From the NCBI RefSeq assembly GCF_000247695.1, contig NW_004624795.1:5046135-5110134 (forward strand): 64,000 nt of DNA. Reading direction: 5' to 3'. The translations under genes and the position numbers were made by a program. Source of the stretch: Heterocephalus glaber. Taxonomy: Eukaryota > Chordata > Mammalia > Rodentia > Bathyergidae. Under the pieces are notes generated by a model that was not told the DNA's origin, made no database searches, and saw only the letters and a list, made by a program, of their open reading frames with translations. Positions 44,117-62,400 of this stretch are shown piece after piece; the first letter of the stretch is position 1, and every line of letters begins with the position of its first letter.

Positions 44117-44293
44117 CCACAGGAAGACCTAAGACCAAACGAAAAATCAGAACACAAGGCCGGGTGAGGCAGGCTCGTGGGAACCGGTCCCCAGTGGGCG
44201 GCGGCAGCGCAGGGAGGGTCGGAGGGGCCGGGACTGGGGCTGGCGCGGGCTCTTGGGCCGCCGGGGGCTCCTCTGGGCGGGCGGGCTCAAGGC

Positions 44294-45752
<1,459 letters not shown>

Positions 45753-46010
45753 TTGGGTGATTTTGGAGGGCTTGATTTGTGGATCGTGGTCGTTATAACC
45801 CTGTGCTTCACGATTTATGATGTATTAATGAATTATAGCGATGCACTGTACTTCGTTTTGCTATGTATGCGGCCAAATATGGGGGGGGAGGTTGGAAGGG
45901 GGATGGGGGGGCGTTAGGGAATCACGTGCTTTTGTTGACCAGTCGTAAATTCTCGCTGATGACCTCAAGAGGTAATTCATGCTCTATGGTTACAAATAAT
46001 GACGATCCGA
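45753..46010 (-). promoter_or_regulatory. HOXB5: HOXB5 promoter region
   Basis: Upstream of the HOXB5 ATG the DNA turns AT-rich (CATTAATACATCATAAATCG in sense, near 45815-45835) and carries an E-box CACGTG at 45923-45928, about 170 bases from the ATG. Repeated TAAT and TTAT cores lie between. TSS position not determined. Confidence 0.5.
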
Positions 46011-47794
46011 GAATCGTTAGGGCCGATTCAATGCGAGCCTCGGAGAGAGGGGGAAAAAGACAAGGGGGAGAAATCGGGAGAAGGTTGGCGTTGGCCTCTG
46101 AGCAGAGCGCGCCACCTCCCGGCGATCGGTGGGAGCGCGGGCCGCAGGCCGCCATGGCGGCGGTGGTGCCTGGTTCTTAGCTCCCTGAGTCTGCCCAGCG
46201 AGGAAGAAACCTGGCCGTGACTCACCCGCGAGGCTGAGCCTTTTTACAGAGGACGGGTCTGAGCCTTTCCCCCACTTTCTCAGGGCGCGGTTAGTTTATT
46301 TGTGCCTTCACTGTTATTATCATCATTATGATTTTCACTCTGGATAACATGATCAAAGAATGAGTTGCTCATCCCTTCTTAGGGCTTTGCAAGTCTCCCG
46401 AGTTGAGGGCAGGAATGGGGGAAAGGCTTGGAAGTTGTGTGCGGAAAAATAATTATTAAGATCCCACTCTGGGCCCCAGCTCAACCCTGCACCTTGCTTT
46501 CTGGTGGGGCTGCAGGAGCTGGTCACAGCCTCAGGCTGAGCTGCAAGACCTCGAAGCAAACGCTTTCATTCTCCTGGGCCCCTTGAAAGTTTAGAATCCT
46601 CTTCCTGACCTCCTTGTCGTCCTGAGCCCAGGCCTGGAAATGGCAAAGCAGGACAGGGACTCTGGATGATGAACCGGGCTGGGGCCCAGCGGCCCAGGCG
46701 CCGGAGAGACTGCAGCGGCCACCGCCTTGAAAGTGGTTTGGGTTGGGGTAGTGACATGTGTCTGAGAGTTTGGGGTTTAAAAGAGACCCCTTTGCCTGCT
46801 TGTCAGATGCAGGCTATTGCATTCGGAGGCCTCGGTCCGGTCCAGGCTCTGTCGCTGGCAGCTGGGCAGTTGGAGAATCTGCCCACCAGCCTGCCACTTT
46901 CCCTGGGAAAGGGTTCCGAGGACCAACGGCACCGTGCTGAGCGCGCTGGGCGGCCAGAGACCGCTGCAGCTGGGCCCCTTCTGCCAGGCAGCTATTTTCT
47001 TTAAAAATAAAAAAAAGGGAGAGCAGGAGGAGGAAGAAAGAAAAACAGTGTCTCTGGTTTGCTGCTGGGGGTGAGGGTGGGGGCCCAGAGAAAATGGGCG
47101 TTTTGGGTTGAGAGGCTAAGGAGACCCTTCACTGGCTCCTGCCCTTGGGTTTTCAAGGGGCAGGGCAAGCAGCACCCTGTGCCTCATGCCTGCCCTGGGC
47201 TGTGCATTCTCCAGCTCACTGAGCCCCTACTTAAGGAGGGAAGGGGTGCCTGGAGGCTTTGGCCTTGGGGCTGAAGTGGCCCCAGTTTTGTCTTTGGAGC
47301 CCAGGGCCAAGGCGGTTGGAAACTCCGCCATGTCTGTGGGCGTCCACAGGCCAGGGCCCTGGGCCAGCTGAAGACAGGAAAGCACTAAGGCACCCAGACC
47401 CGGCCCAGTCTCCGCAGGGGCTTTGGGCTGGGGGCCTGTGGCAACTCTTCTGTGGCGGAGGAGGAAGAGGAGGAGGAGGAGGAGGAGGCAGCAGCGGCGG
47501 CAGAGAAAGGAAGACAGGCTGCAGAATAAGAGGGAAAGGGTCCCCTCTGTTCCATAATTCTGCACTGGGAGAGGCAGTTTTGAGCCTTAACATCTGCAAG
47601 ACACAGTGCCGGGAGCCTGGCTGCCACCACCGATCACCCCAGCCTTTATCTCAACTGCAACTTCCGAGTGAGGCCCTGAGGCAGACCGGAGCCCCTAGAG
47701 CTGAACTGAGGCTCCAGGAGTAGGGGGGGATTTGGGGGTGGGTGGGGGAAGAAAGGAATGGCAGGGGGGATCGGAGATGACTGAGAAGCGAGTT
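46011..47794. other. HOXB5-HOXB6 intergenic region
   Basis: About 1.8 kb without a supported gene. It holds a GAG trinucleotide run at about 47456-47490. Human has antisense HOXB transcripts over this part of the cluster, but no plus-strand reading frame here can be tied to them. Confidence 0.6.
47456..47490. repeat. (GAG)n repeat
   Basis: About ten GAG/GAA units followed by CAGCAGCGGCGGC. Confidence 0.9.
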
Positions 47795-48425
47795 TTCACA
47801 TCTTTATTATTATCATCATCATTATTAATAATATTAATATTATTACCGAAGTATTTCACGTCCAGAGCTAAGACAAGACTACAAACACAACACATAGAAA
47901 ATTAATAAAATAGAACTTTGTTTTCTTCTGAGGCTCCTCTTCTTCTAGGTAGTATGTGCTCCTTCCTTCCAGTGGTTTTGGGGCGGGGGTGGGACAGACG
48001 ACAAGTCTGGGGTCAGGGAGTCTTCGAGGCCCCTGCTGAGGGGCAGCGAATCTACCATTGAACCGTGCACGGGGGACGTGGACCAAATGAGACGCGACAC
48101 ATACAAGAGCATTGCGCTCTGCTTCCAGCAAACATCAAGTGAGTCCCATTCTCAGTTCTCACCCGGGAGCCTGACCAGGCCCGGGCGGGTTCCTCGGGGA
48201 GGGAGGGGGTGCTGGGGTGTGGGGTGGGCTCAGGCGGCGCCGCCGGAGCGCCCGGCTGTGGCGGGAGCTCTGCGGGCGGGGTCTGGGAGGGTGCGGGGTC
48301 GCCTGTCGCCATGGCGCGCGGGTCTCTGGGCTCCCCCGCCGCCCGCAGAGCCTTCCCGGCCTCTCCGAAGCCCTGGGGTCCGCAAGGGCCTCTGCCTTCG
48401 CGTCCCCCCTCCCTTTCCAGCACCT
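47795..48425 (-). other. HOXB6: HOXB6 3' untranslated region
   Basis: About 630 bases from the stop to AATAAA on the minus strand at 47808-47803, next to an AT-rich trinucleotide run (47805-47847). The size suits the known HOXB6 3' UTR. Confidence 0.6.
47803..47808 (-). terminator. HOXB6: Polyadenylation signal of HOXB6
   Basis: AATAAA on the minus strand, about 620 bases beyond the stop. Confidence 0.55.
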
Positions 48426-50215
<1,790 letters not shown>

Positions 50216-50400
50216 TGGCAGGGGAGGCGCGCGGCCGCTGCTGCTCCGCCGGGTTTATGATTTGTTGTGTTTTATAGTCCGAGCGCCGCGCCTATTAGTA
50301 GTATATCCGAGATTGGGTTTTAGCTGAGGGGGGATGGCGAGGTGCCAGTGCGGGCCAGAAGGAAATACAACCATCTGATCCAACACTGACCAATGGCAGA
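50216..50400 (-). promoter_or_regulatory. HOXB6: HOXB6 proximal promoter region
   Basis: Upstream of the ATG: TCATAAACCCG and a TATAAAAC string in sense at about 50276-50250, and CCAAT at 50390-50394 (ATTGG in sense) about 175 bases from the ATG. No CACGTG E-box is present in this stretch, unlike at HOXB4, HOXB5 and HOXB7. Confidence 0.5.
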
Positions 50401-53400
50401 GGCAGGAATTGTCAAATAGCACCCAGGAGGAGCGCAGTCCGCACGAGGGACCGCGCACAAACCTATCAACCTTTTTTTTTCCCCCTCCTTCTCCTCTTTT
50501 CTCTCTCTCCCCCCAACAACACGACGCGTCCTGTTCCACCTACGTAGGATCTGCGAAACAGGCAAAGAGGCGTCTGTCCTCGGAGGGGGGAGGGAGCACT
50601 TGGGCTGAGACCACTTCATTCCCCAGCGGGTAAATAAATACATCCCTCCCCCACGCACACGCACTCCACGCAGAATAGGAAAAAGTTAATTGTGTTTTGA
50701 GAAAAGTTAACCCCTGCTTACTTGAAGCCGGTCCCTCAAGGGAGGGCCGGGTAAATGTCCCAGAAGCCCAAATCGTTTGAGAGACAACTAGAGGCGGCTT
50801 GTGTCTGGGGGTTCCTGTTGGTAGAAGGGAATCAGAATCAGACTTCTCTGCTAATTTCCATCCTTTCAGAACGGAGGCGAAAGAGAAGAAACCCTCTACC
50901 TCCCAGGTTCTGAAAATCATTGTTTTGTTTTGTTTTTTCCTGTTTGTCAGACCTGCTGTCTCTCCTCCAAGCCTGGGTCTATTATTCCTGCTTCCCCACA
51001 ACTCTCAGGTCTAAGTGAGGTCGGGGCCTAGAAGACCCAGAGGAGGAGGGAATGGCCAGCGGGTCTGAGTGTCAGCTTCCTGGCTGCTGGTAGGTTTTTG
51101 AAGCCTTCTGCGGCTGCTGCCCAAGACACCTCGCCTGGTTGCAGCATAACAGCTCACTCCTGGCAGAGGATGCACCCTGGGGAAGGAACATGCTCTCTCC
51201 TCACCGGGGCATATGGTGTGGAGGAGCCAGGAGAAAACCTTGGGCCCAGGTGGCTTTATTTGTCCAATCCTTATCCCGTCTGCAACTTCCCACCCCCACC
51301 TGCCACCCCAGATGACATGAGAATATTCTAGGTTGTCCGTTTCTTTTTCCATTTTTCAAATTCTTTCCCAAGGCTTGGTTTTGGTTTAGTCTTATAAAGA
51401 GGGAGAGGTGTCTGGGTCCTCCTGGGGGCTCAGCAGCGGTCTCCCAATATCCCCTCTCTAGACACCATGGTTCCATCTGTCCCTCAACATCTCTCTTTTC
51501 CCCCATGCCTCATGTTTGAATCATCAGCTTCAGGTTTGCTGCTGAGCAAGCTTGGGCATGAGCGTGTGCATCCGTGCTCTCTCGCATCCAAAGAAAATGA
51601 GTGAGCATGAAGCCCAGGCTGGGAGCCAGGGCCACAGTGGGCCTCCAGCACCCCAGGTGCACACAGGCCGGGCAGTGAAGGGTGACACTTCTCCAGGACA
51701 GGAAGGGGCCAGGGTGGGAAATAAAGTTTGATGGCAGACCAGGCCAATCCACCGTGCCTTGTTCTCCTTTTTGTGGGCCAGCTCTGCCTTGTGACGGTGG
51801 CACAAGACACCAGGGAAGGTGCAGAGGGCTAAGGGTGGGGATAGACTTGGCTGCAAAGTGGGCTCTAAGAGGCTGTCTGACTTAGGGTAACTCTCAGGCT
51901 GCACTTCATGCAAAGTGGCCATCCCTGAGCCTGAGCGTCCCTCTAGCCACTTTCTACCCTGGTCCTATGGGGGTTTAAAGGATTTTAAAAAAAGAAACTC
52001 AAACCACTTAGTGATGGAGAAGCATACATGCTGCATCTTAGCTGTGGTTGGGACCCACTCCTAGAGAGGAATAAGAGCTGTTTGAGAAGGGAAGGGAAGG
52101 GCGCTTGCCTGAGCCTCTCTCTGCCCTGCAGCTTGAAGCTGGGCCCTGGGCCTCAGTCCTCTTCCTTGGCCACAGCATCCCATGCCTGGTCTAGGTGGTG
52201 TGGCCTTCCCTGATGAGTATGGGTGAAGTAAGAGCCAGCAAGGGCAGAGCTCTGCTCTGGCCTGTGACAGAAGCAGGAAATAATCCCCTTATCCTTGGAG
52301 TCACAGCCCCTAAATTAACCTCACCTCTGCAGGTTGCCTGTTGGGAGATGGAGCCACTGCAGGCAGGGCCCAGGCGCCTGGAGTCCAGCATGAAAGGAAC
52401 TAGCGCCTCATCCCTCTTATCTAACCCCAGAGGTATTTATAGCATTTATTCCTCTGATCCGTTTGTTTGGGAAAAAGAACAGGCAGGCAGGCCTCTGCCA
52501 GAGACTGCCTGGTTTGTGGAGCCAGATCTCCAGAAGAATCTGTCTGTGGTTCCATGCAGTGTGGCAGTCTGTCTGTCTGTCCCCACGGCGGGGGTGGGGT
52601 GGGTATGTAAATACACAGCAGGCGCAGCAGCCTACTGGGCTGGGTGTCTCTCCCTGCCTCGGTGAGCAAGTGTGTGTACCCAGAGGTGGATATAAATGAG
52701 CAGCAAGTCTTGAGTACACAAGGGGGGGATTGAGCAGACACCTCACAAGCCAGGTTCATAATGGTGATTTTCTGTGCTGAGTACTGCGGCTAAGCACACA
52801 CATTCCAGCTCCCAGGGCAGCGTTTGTTGCATGGAGTGGGACTGAGACATTACCCAGGCTTCCGGCTTCCTCTAAGCCACAGTGCCAATGCAGCAGCCCT
52901 TCCTCAGCTCCTGGGCTGGAGGGGCACCTTTCCCCCAGCACACCCCCACTTGGCCTGGGGTGGGGCAGAGGAAAACACCTCAACAGGCCTCTCCGCCTGG
53001 ACTCTGATTGGGTCTGGGGACATAAATATTTCCAGAGGTGCAGGGTGGTGTCTCTCCTAGACTGAGAGCAGCTCTTTACCTTGGCCACTCTGCCCTAAAA
53101 CCCACCGGTCCAAATCGAGGTACAAAGACCTCATTTCCATTATGCAAATGAGAGACACCCCCTGTGATGGGGGGTGAGCGGTGGCTCTACCAGCTCTGCT
53201 TGTCCTCTCTCCCAGGTCCAAGGGCACCCCAAGACCCCTGAAGTGCTTCAAGCTCCCTACCAGTCCGACTTCCCCTCCCTACCTGTCCTTCCACTGCCCA
53301 CAAGAGTAAAGACCTCGGAGGGGCCCCAGGCCTTCCCGGGCGGCTCCCTCGGGACCTCCCGCAGAGCTGGCCAGGCAGTCCAGCTGCCAGAAAGTCACTC

Positions 53401-54785
53401 AGACTGCGGAAAAGCTCAAAGAGCCGCCCAAAGGCCCAGACTCCAGAGGCACCGAGGGCGGGCAGCAAGCGGGGTCGCCCCCAGCACCGCCGCCGGCCCC
53501 TAGACCCGCTCCAGCCAGACCCCAGTAACACCTCGGCTGGCCTGGAACCACAGGCAATTTCCTGCAGCCCCCGCCCGGGAGCCCGGGCTACCGCACCTTG
53601 AAAGGATCGGCCAGAGAGCTCTTCCTCCTGCGGTTTCAAAGCCCGAGCTAATCAGTAACCCGAGAGACTGGGGCCAATGCGCCAACGCGACACAGGGGCG
53701 CGCGCGCCGCCGCCACCCCCTCTGGGGGCGATGTCGCGCCAAGCGGGTGTGCGGGGTCCGGCGGGAACGGAAGTCACCGTGGTTTGCTCCCTTCGTGATG
53801 TATCCCCTCGGCCCACTCCCAATTTGTCCCCACTGTATACTCGCGTCGATTTCGCTCGAAACGATCCGGGGTGGGGGAGGGGACCGGCGCTCACAGGCAG
53901 ACACCGAGTTTCCAGGAAAACTCCGCACCCACCGCCGGGGAACTGGCGAGGCCCGCCACCGGCCAACTGCAAGAACAGACCGGGTTTGTCTTTTGACAGC
54001 CGAGTGGAACCGCGAGGCCCCTCCCTTGGCTATGAAGAAACCAAATAAACCTTGAGCAGCCGTGGCTCCCGCCGCCCCATCCTTGCCCGAGCCTTGGGTT
54101 GCGTTGGGCGTGGGGCCGGGACTCCGATCCCCCAATTCTGTGGCTCGGTCACCCCCCGTCCTCGGGTTGCAGTATCAGTCCTAAGAGAGATCGCTTCCTC
54201 TGCCAGCCACCAGGTTTGGGGCTGGGATGGGTTTGCAGAGGCGAGGGGGGAGGGGGTTGGGGATCCTGAGGCGAGAGACTTGTTTTGTCCCCTAATCCGC
54301 CCCAGAGAACCAACATGGACTGGAGGCGTCGGAGTGGCCCCAAGATCCCCGAACCCTTTCTGACCCCGCGGCCAGCCAAGGCTGCAGGCGTCGGGCATGG
54401 CTGGGCAGTGTCGCTGGGCTTTCGGCGCCCACGTCGCGCGTTTGTCTCGGAACGGTCGGTAGATGGCAGCAAACCGCATAATTTGGGTCAGAGCAAACTG
54501 TCTAAGGGGCGATTTATAGCCCGCCAAGACTCCAGGAGAAAAAGACCTTTAGTCTGAGTGGGTTTGGGGAATTTCCCTTAGAGAATAGGCCCCCAGTGTC
54601 ACGGATGCTGGCGAATGACTTCACTTGCTCTGGAACCAAGGGGTGTTTCTGGGAGCCCAGGCCAGGCCTGTACCTAGGGTACCCACCTGGGCCCCCAGGG
54701 ACCCCCTTCCTGTGCCACAAGTGGCTGCCATCTCCCTCTTCTCCCAACTCAGGGCTGAGATGGCCAAGATGCTCATGCACGCGCG

Positions 54786-54833
<48 letters not shown>

Positions 54834-56189
54834 AGGCCCGGCAATCCAGGGCAACCAGAGGCCTCAGGCTGAACTTGTGCCTGGTCTTAAGAAAGAAAAA
54901 TCAACAACCTATTCGTGCAAACCAAACTAAATCTAAATCGAAACATCTCGGGTTCTCCACACCCTACATCATCTCCTCAGGAGCCCCTTCGACCCTTGAC
55001 TTAGTCTTTGCACCCATCGGCTCCTTCTTCTGCCCCAGCAGATACTTTAGGAATCCGAGTCTCCCACCCAGCAGTTCTCCTCCCACCCCAAGGCTGGGCT
55101 GAGGGTGAAATCAGGCAGCTGAGGTGCCAGACCAAGCTGTCTGAGCTCAGCCCAGGGCTTCGCATCCAGACACCTTCAGATTCCTCATTGCGCTTCCTTT
55201 TGATTTTCTTGTTATCTTCTGCCCTGTTTTTGTGTACAAGCCCCAAAACATCAAGACCCTAAAGAGCCCTCCACAAACACCACATTTGGATTCAGAAAAG
55301 TTTGAATTTTCCATATCAAACACACATGGCCATTTTCTCCTCCGCGGAAACCCACACACCCCATACCAATAAAACACAAGTCAGAGAATGAGTCCTGCAC
55401 CACCGCAACCGACACGCTGGAACCTACCGCATCAAAACCACACAGCTCCCTGCAGCGCGGGGCTCCCTCCTGCCGGAGTGGCCAGAGACCTGGGTGCCGA
55501 TTCTCGGCCGGGCTTCCCAGGGTGTCTCCACCCCTGGGCGCCTCCACCCACAGCCCTCTCATGTCCGAAATGTCTCCGAAGGGAGAGTGTGAATATTTCT
55601 CTGTGAACTGTTCTTTCTGTGTCTCTCTAGCCACCTCCTCGGCCTCGCCAGCCTCTGCGAAGATTCCAGGCCCTACAGAGACCAGGACGACCCTGAGCGC
55701 CGCCGCCCCTCGTGCCAATGCTGCCAGAAAACTGCCGATACCCACACTGGGCAAGAGAACTGCACAGGGGCGATCGGAGGAGGCCAGGGCCAGGGAGGGA
55801 CTGGGAGGGGGAGGGGGCACGGACCCACCGAGGCTGGATCGAGTGGCTGCTTCCCGCCGGGGCTGCCGGAGCCCTGGCACCCCATCCTCTCCTTTGCAGC
55901 CCCCGCTCGCTCGGGCTCTTCTGCCCATGCCTTTTTAAAGGCACTTAGCGATGGCCTCCATGGCCCCTTTCAGTTCCTCCTCCCATCTCCCTCGCCTGGA
56001 CTCCCTCTCCAGAAAACAACCACCCCTCTCTCCAACACCGAATTTCTTGGGAAGCCTCTTCCCCCAGCGCCCAAAGGTGGGGTTCAACCCCAGACTGGGA
56101 GTTGGGGGAGGAGGGAGAAAAGCCCAAGCCCCACCCCCCTACAAAAGCAGTGCGAAGGAATAAGAAGAGAATTGTAGAATCTCCCTTAC
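50401..56189. other. Interval between HOXB6 proximal promoter and its distal exon (HOXB6 long intron)
   Basis: No coding gene is supported. The DNA is ordinary up to about 53.3 kb, then CpG-rich at 53.4-54.5 kb and 55.4-55.9 kb. A GC/CA microsatellite lies at 54778-54832. Many short open frames, including a 225-residue minus-strand frame at 55251-55928, have no family match and biased composition. Confidence 0.6.
54778..54832. repeat. (GC)n(CA)n microsatellite
   Basis: About seven GC units followed by about twenty CA units. Confidence 0.97.
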
Positions 56190-56575
56190 CTTTGCAGACC
56201 TTGGGGGTTTTCTTGCTCCAGATCATCGAAAAGGGTGGGGAGGGAGGGCGGGGGAAGAGCGTTTGGTTTCTTCTTTCGGCTTCCAGATAATATTGTCCCA
56301 ACCTGAGAGCCGTCACTTCCCTTCTCTGACTTGGGAGAGAGGGTGTTTCGCTTTTCTGACATTTGCATAGAAAATAGAGTAAGTTCTGGCTTTGAAAAAT
56401 GGTATCAGGCTGCAGTCCTGGGCAGATTGTCCATTTACCCTTCATGATGACTGAAATCCCAGATCAGCAGGCAAATTAACTTAGGAATCAAAATTATTTT
56501 TGGTTCTCTCTTTTGTATAATTCCCACCCCTCCTTCCCTCTCCCTCTCTCTCTCTTCTCTCCTCTGCCCCCTCTC

Positions 56576-56611
<36 letters not shown>

Positions 56612-56690
56612 GCTCTATGAGCCGATATTGAAGTATAAAAATATCAAGAGGCTGGAGCCCTGAAGGACGACAGTGCTCCGACCTAGGTGT
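56190..56690 (-). other. HOXB6: Candidate distal noncoding first exon of HOXB6
   Basis: The minus strand has a strong donor, CTGCAAAG|GTAAGG, with the exon ending at 56190. Upstream lie a TTATAATG string (about 56710-56718) and, further, ATTGG and a CATGTG box. The distance from here to the HOXB6 3' end, about 8.9 kb, matches the roughly 9 kb span of the human HOXB6 gene as I recall it, and so does the gap to HOXB7. A GA-type repeat (56535-56608) sits inside the exon. Exon boundaries upstream of the donor are uncertain. Confidence 0.5.
56535..56608. repeat. (TC)n repeat
   Basis: Interrupted then perfect TC units, in the candidate distal HOXB6 exon. Confidence 0.95.
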
Positions 56691-56699
56691 GGTGTCCAA

Positions 56700-56860
56700 A
56701 AGAATGCTGCATTATAACCACCAGGGAAATGATAAAAAGTTCATGTTCACGATCGCCCGGCCACATGACCGGCGCCGGCCAATCGCTGGATTCAACCACT
56801 CATAAACTTCTATCACAAAGTTGTAAATTTTCATAAAACAACAAGGAATTTATTGCATTT
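56700..56860 (-). promoter_or_regulatory. HOXB6: Distal HOXB6 promoter with CCAAT and E-box-like site
   Basis: A complex block with CCACATGACC and CCAAT (56779-56783, ATTGG in sense), then ATTCAACCACTCATAAAC and TTTTCATAAAACAAC. It has the look of a strongly conserved Hox promoter. A TATAAAAA string at 56634-56641 in the plus orientation leaves open an antisense start as well. Confidence 0.5.
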
Positions 56861-58895
56861 CTTCCTGGCTGCTCCACCAGCAACCCTTTTCTCAGTCGCC
56901 ATCTTCTTTTCTTTTCCTTCTGTCTTTTTTGGGGAAACCCCAGGCTGAGAAGGGGTGAGATTTGGGGTGCAGAGTTTCAGGGCAGAGCAGCCACAAGGGT
57001 CCAGCTAGGAAGAGGATTCTCTTAGAAATCTCCCTGCTTCCTCAGGAGCTCTGCGCCTCTTTTCTAGTAAAAATTCACCCCAAATCTGCACGGGACAAAT
57101 TTGAAGGTGAGGCGGGAGCAGCAGCCTGTTTCTGGTGTCCTCCTCTGAGCGAAGTGAAAGCTGCAATGTCCCTCCTCCCCTCTGATCTGGCCCCTCATTC
57201 TCAGCCCTAAAAATATAGGACCCCCACCTTTGAGGCTCTCAGCATTGCGGGTGTGGGGACCTAGATTCTCTAGGGCCTAGTTTTTTTCCCCAGGAGGGGA
57301 GGTGACCTGGATGGGGGCCAAAGCCGAGAATCTAACAGCTGGAGTCTCCACCTCGGCACCCCAGAAACTGGGTGAGGGTAAAGCCGCATGTCGAGCGCTC
57401 CTGCCCAAATGCTGGCTGGTCCATTTCCTACGACAGCTCCACAGGCTCGCTTGCCAAGGGGTTCCGTGGTTATTAATGGGGAAACTGCAAGGTTAGGGGC
57501 CTTTCACTCATACGTTCAAATTAGACAGATTTTCCTAAAACCAGCCCCCCTCCCACTCTCTGTTTGAGGTACCTGTTCTTTAAATTTAAAAGAGTCAGGG
57601 TGATTCAATAAATGCTAAAAATCAGCAATGCAGTTCTAGCTGTGTAGGCGCCCATCTTTCAGGGTTTCATGCTGTGATCAAAGATTTTGGGGGTGCAAAA
57701 CATCAATTCATTCCCTTTTCCCCAGGTCCTCTAAAACATCCCCGTATTTTGGGTTGAACTACGTGGGCCCAAATGCAAAGAAAAACGAAATAACCTCCCC
57801 CGAAATGTTTTCATTTTTTTTCTCCATCTCGGTGCTCCTGAGAAGGCTCCAGGTTGTCGGCCACCCCGAGAGCAGGCAGAAAGGCTCACCGGAAGTCGCC
57901 GGAGGCTGGCGGCACAGCCAGCTCACAGCAACAGGGGACAGGGCCACACCAGCCCGGTAAACTCGCACTGCTCTGGCTCCCGGGACCCATTTTATTCCCT
58001 ATTTTTAAGTTGTAAGTGGATCGCCTGGGTCAATTCAGCCTGAGAGAAATTCAAACACTGGAAAGCAACATCCATGGAAATAAAACAAAGGAATAGATTT
58101 GGCCAAAAATGTTTGCCGAATGAGCTCAAAGCTGCGGGGCGCCCTGGAGCCGAAGGCCGCTTTAGGCCGGCTAGGAAGCCTCTCCTTGCCAACCAGCCTC
58201 TGCCCAAAGGTAGCCAAGAGGCAGAATGGATTCGGGGTTCACATCCCCTTTGCATCTGCTCTTCCATCTTATGGGGTCTGGCCTTGGGGATGTCACCTCT
58301 GTATTGACGGCCGGGTCCGCCAGCTTGCTTTGAGGGCCTGCTGGGAAAGAGTTCCTGAATCCGTGAGCTTTTGTATTTTGTTGTTTTGTGGGTGTGTAGC
58401 TGAGCACATGGGCTCAAGGATGTATTTATTCCAGGGCAAATGTGAATCTCTGCTTATATACCCATGTGTGGGTGTGCACTTGGGTCTGATGTGTCTGTGA
58501 GTGACTGTAAATGTGTGTTGACTTGTGTGTGTGTGAATGCAAAGCTGGTTGTGTGTGTGAATGCCTGTGTTTCTGTGAATATATGAATGTGTGTGTTTAT
58601 TTGTGACTGTGTCCGTACGTGTTTGTCTATGTGAGATGCCCCCGCTGGAAACGTGTGATTGTGTGCACTGGGTTATGGCAGTGTGTATGAAGAGTACAAA
58701 GGAGATCCGCATGCTTGTGTGTGTGTCATATCAGGGGTCACTACTTGGCAGTCCCCAGAGCAGGGGGCAGTGAGAAAAAGAGGAGACCCAGCACAGAAAG
58801 CAAAGGACTGGCGGCGGAGGGGCTCCGGGAAACCCACCTATCACTAATCCCAAGCCCCTCCCAGGCTTCGGGAGACACAGAAAATAGGGCATGCA
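56861..58895. other. HOXB6 distal exon to HOXB7 3' end
   Basis: No gene is supported. An AT-rich block at about 57585-57700 carries TGATTCAATAAATG and GTGATCAAAGATTT (a TCF/LEF-like string). A TG-rich low-complexity region spans about 58385-58735. Confidence 0.55.
58385..58735. repeat. TG-rich low-complexity region
   Basis: Degenerate GTGTGTGAATG and TGTGACTGTG units over about 350 bases. The His/Thr-rich open frame on the minus strand is an artefact of it. Confidence 0.8.
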
Positions 58896-59487
58896 ACTAT
58901 TTTTAATCTTGTTTTATTTTTGCATCATTCGGCTACACACAGAATGCACAGAGGAAGGGTGGTCGGCGCTAGACACGGGGCACAGGAACTAGCGGGCCAG
59001 TCAGTGGGTCCGCGGGACTCCCCGAGACCCTCTGTGTGCCGCTACTGGGAAAGCGGAGGCTCAGGAGGGTGGGTAGGAGCCACTGGTGTTAGTCCAGACC
59101 CAAGTCCAGGAAGACAGCCGCAAAGGAGGCTTACAAAGCAGCGAGGGAACTTTTACAAAGACCTTACAATAGCGACATAGAAAAGGGGAGGCGAATTAGA
59201 AAGCTACAGACAGCACAGGATGCTCTTCCCATATTGTACAAAAACAAACCCGACAGACTTTCCTATAGGTAGTATTTTCTTTACAGTGTTGAGAAACCAA
59301 AATTTCACCTTTCTCTCTCCTTGATAATTTTTCCTTGATAATTTTTAAAAACTGCTTTTATTTAAATAGTTTGTTTTATTTTTATTTTTATTTTTTTCCT
59401 ATTTGACATGACTTTCCGGGTTCAGGTCCCAGAACTGGGCGGCTCCCTCTCTCCCTTCCTCTTCTCTCTCTTCCTCTTCTCTGCCCC
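58896..59487 (-). other. HOXB7: HOXB7 3' untranslated region
   Basis: About 590 bases after the stop, AT-rich, with several TTTTTA runs near the stop. The distal minus-strand AATAAA at 58918-58913 is the likely signal. Confidence 0.6.
58913..58918 (-). terminator. HOXB7: Polyadenylation signal of HOXB7
   Basis: AATAAA on the minus strand, about 570 bases after the stop. AT-rich AATAAA-like strings nearer the stop (59380-59395) could serve too. Confidence 0.5.
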
Positions 59488-62233
<2,746 letters not shown>

Positions 62234-62400
62234 AATTTGGCCGGATGATTTGTAGGCAGGGACGTTTTAGTGTCGGTTTTACGAGATTCCTTGATATATT
62301 ACAGAATTAGAGTCCAGATTTACACCAAAAAGGACCCCCTTTTTCCTCTCCGGGCCACGTGACCCCGGCCCACGTGACGTCCCCTGCGCCAATGGCCGCG
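62234..62400 (-). promoter_or_regulatory. HOXB7: HOXB7 promoter with two E-boxes, CRE-like site and CCAAT
   Basis: Upstream of the ATG lie CACGTG at 62356-62361 and at 62371-62376, the latter running straight into TGACGTC (62375-62381), then CCAAT at 62389-62393 (ATTGG in sense). This is the densest CCAAT/E-box module in the window. A string ACGAGATTCC and AT-rich DNA separate it from the start codon. Confidence 0.65.

Larger units (their letters stand above)
43225..44293 (-). other. HOXB5: HOXB5 3' untranslated region
   Basis: About 1.06 kb from the stop to a minus-strand AATAAA at 43245-43240. It includes a GAG/GAA run (43656-43720), a TAT/ATC-rich segment (44018-44060) and a GA microsatellite (44075-44108). 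The length agrees with known mammalian HOXB5 mRNAs. Confidence 0.65.

Noticed and set aside
58293..58712. His/Thr-rich minus-strand frame of 139 residues
   Set aside because: Generated by a TG-rich low-complexity region.
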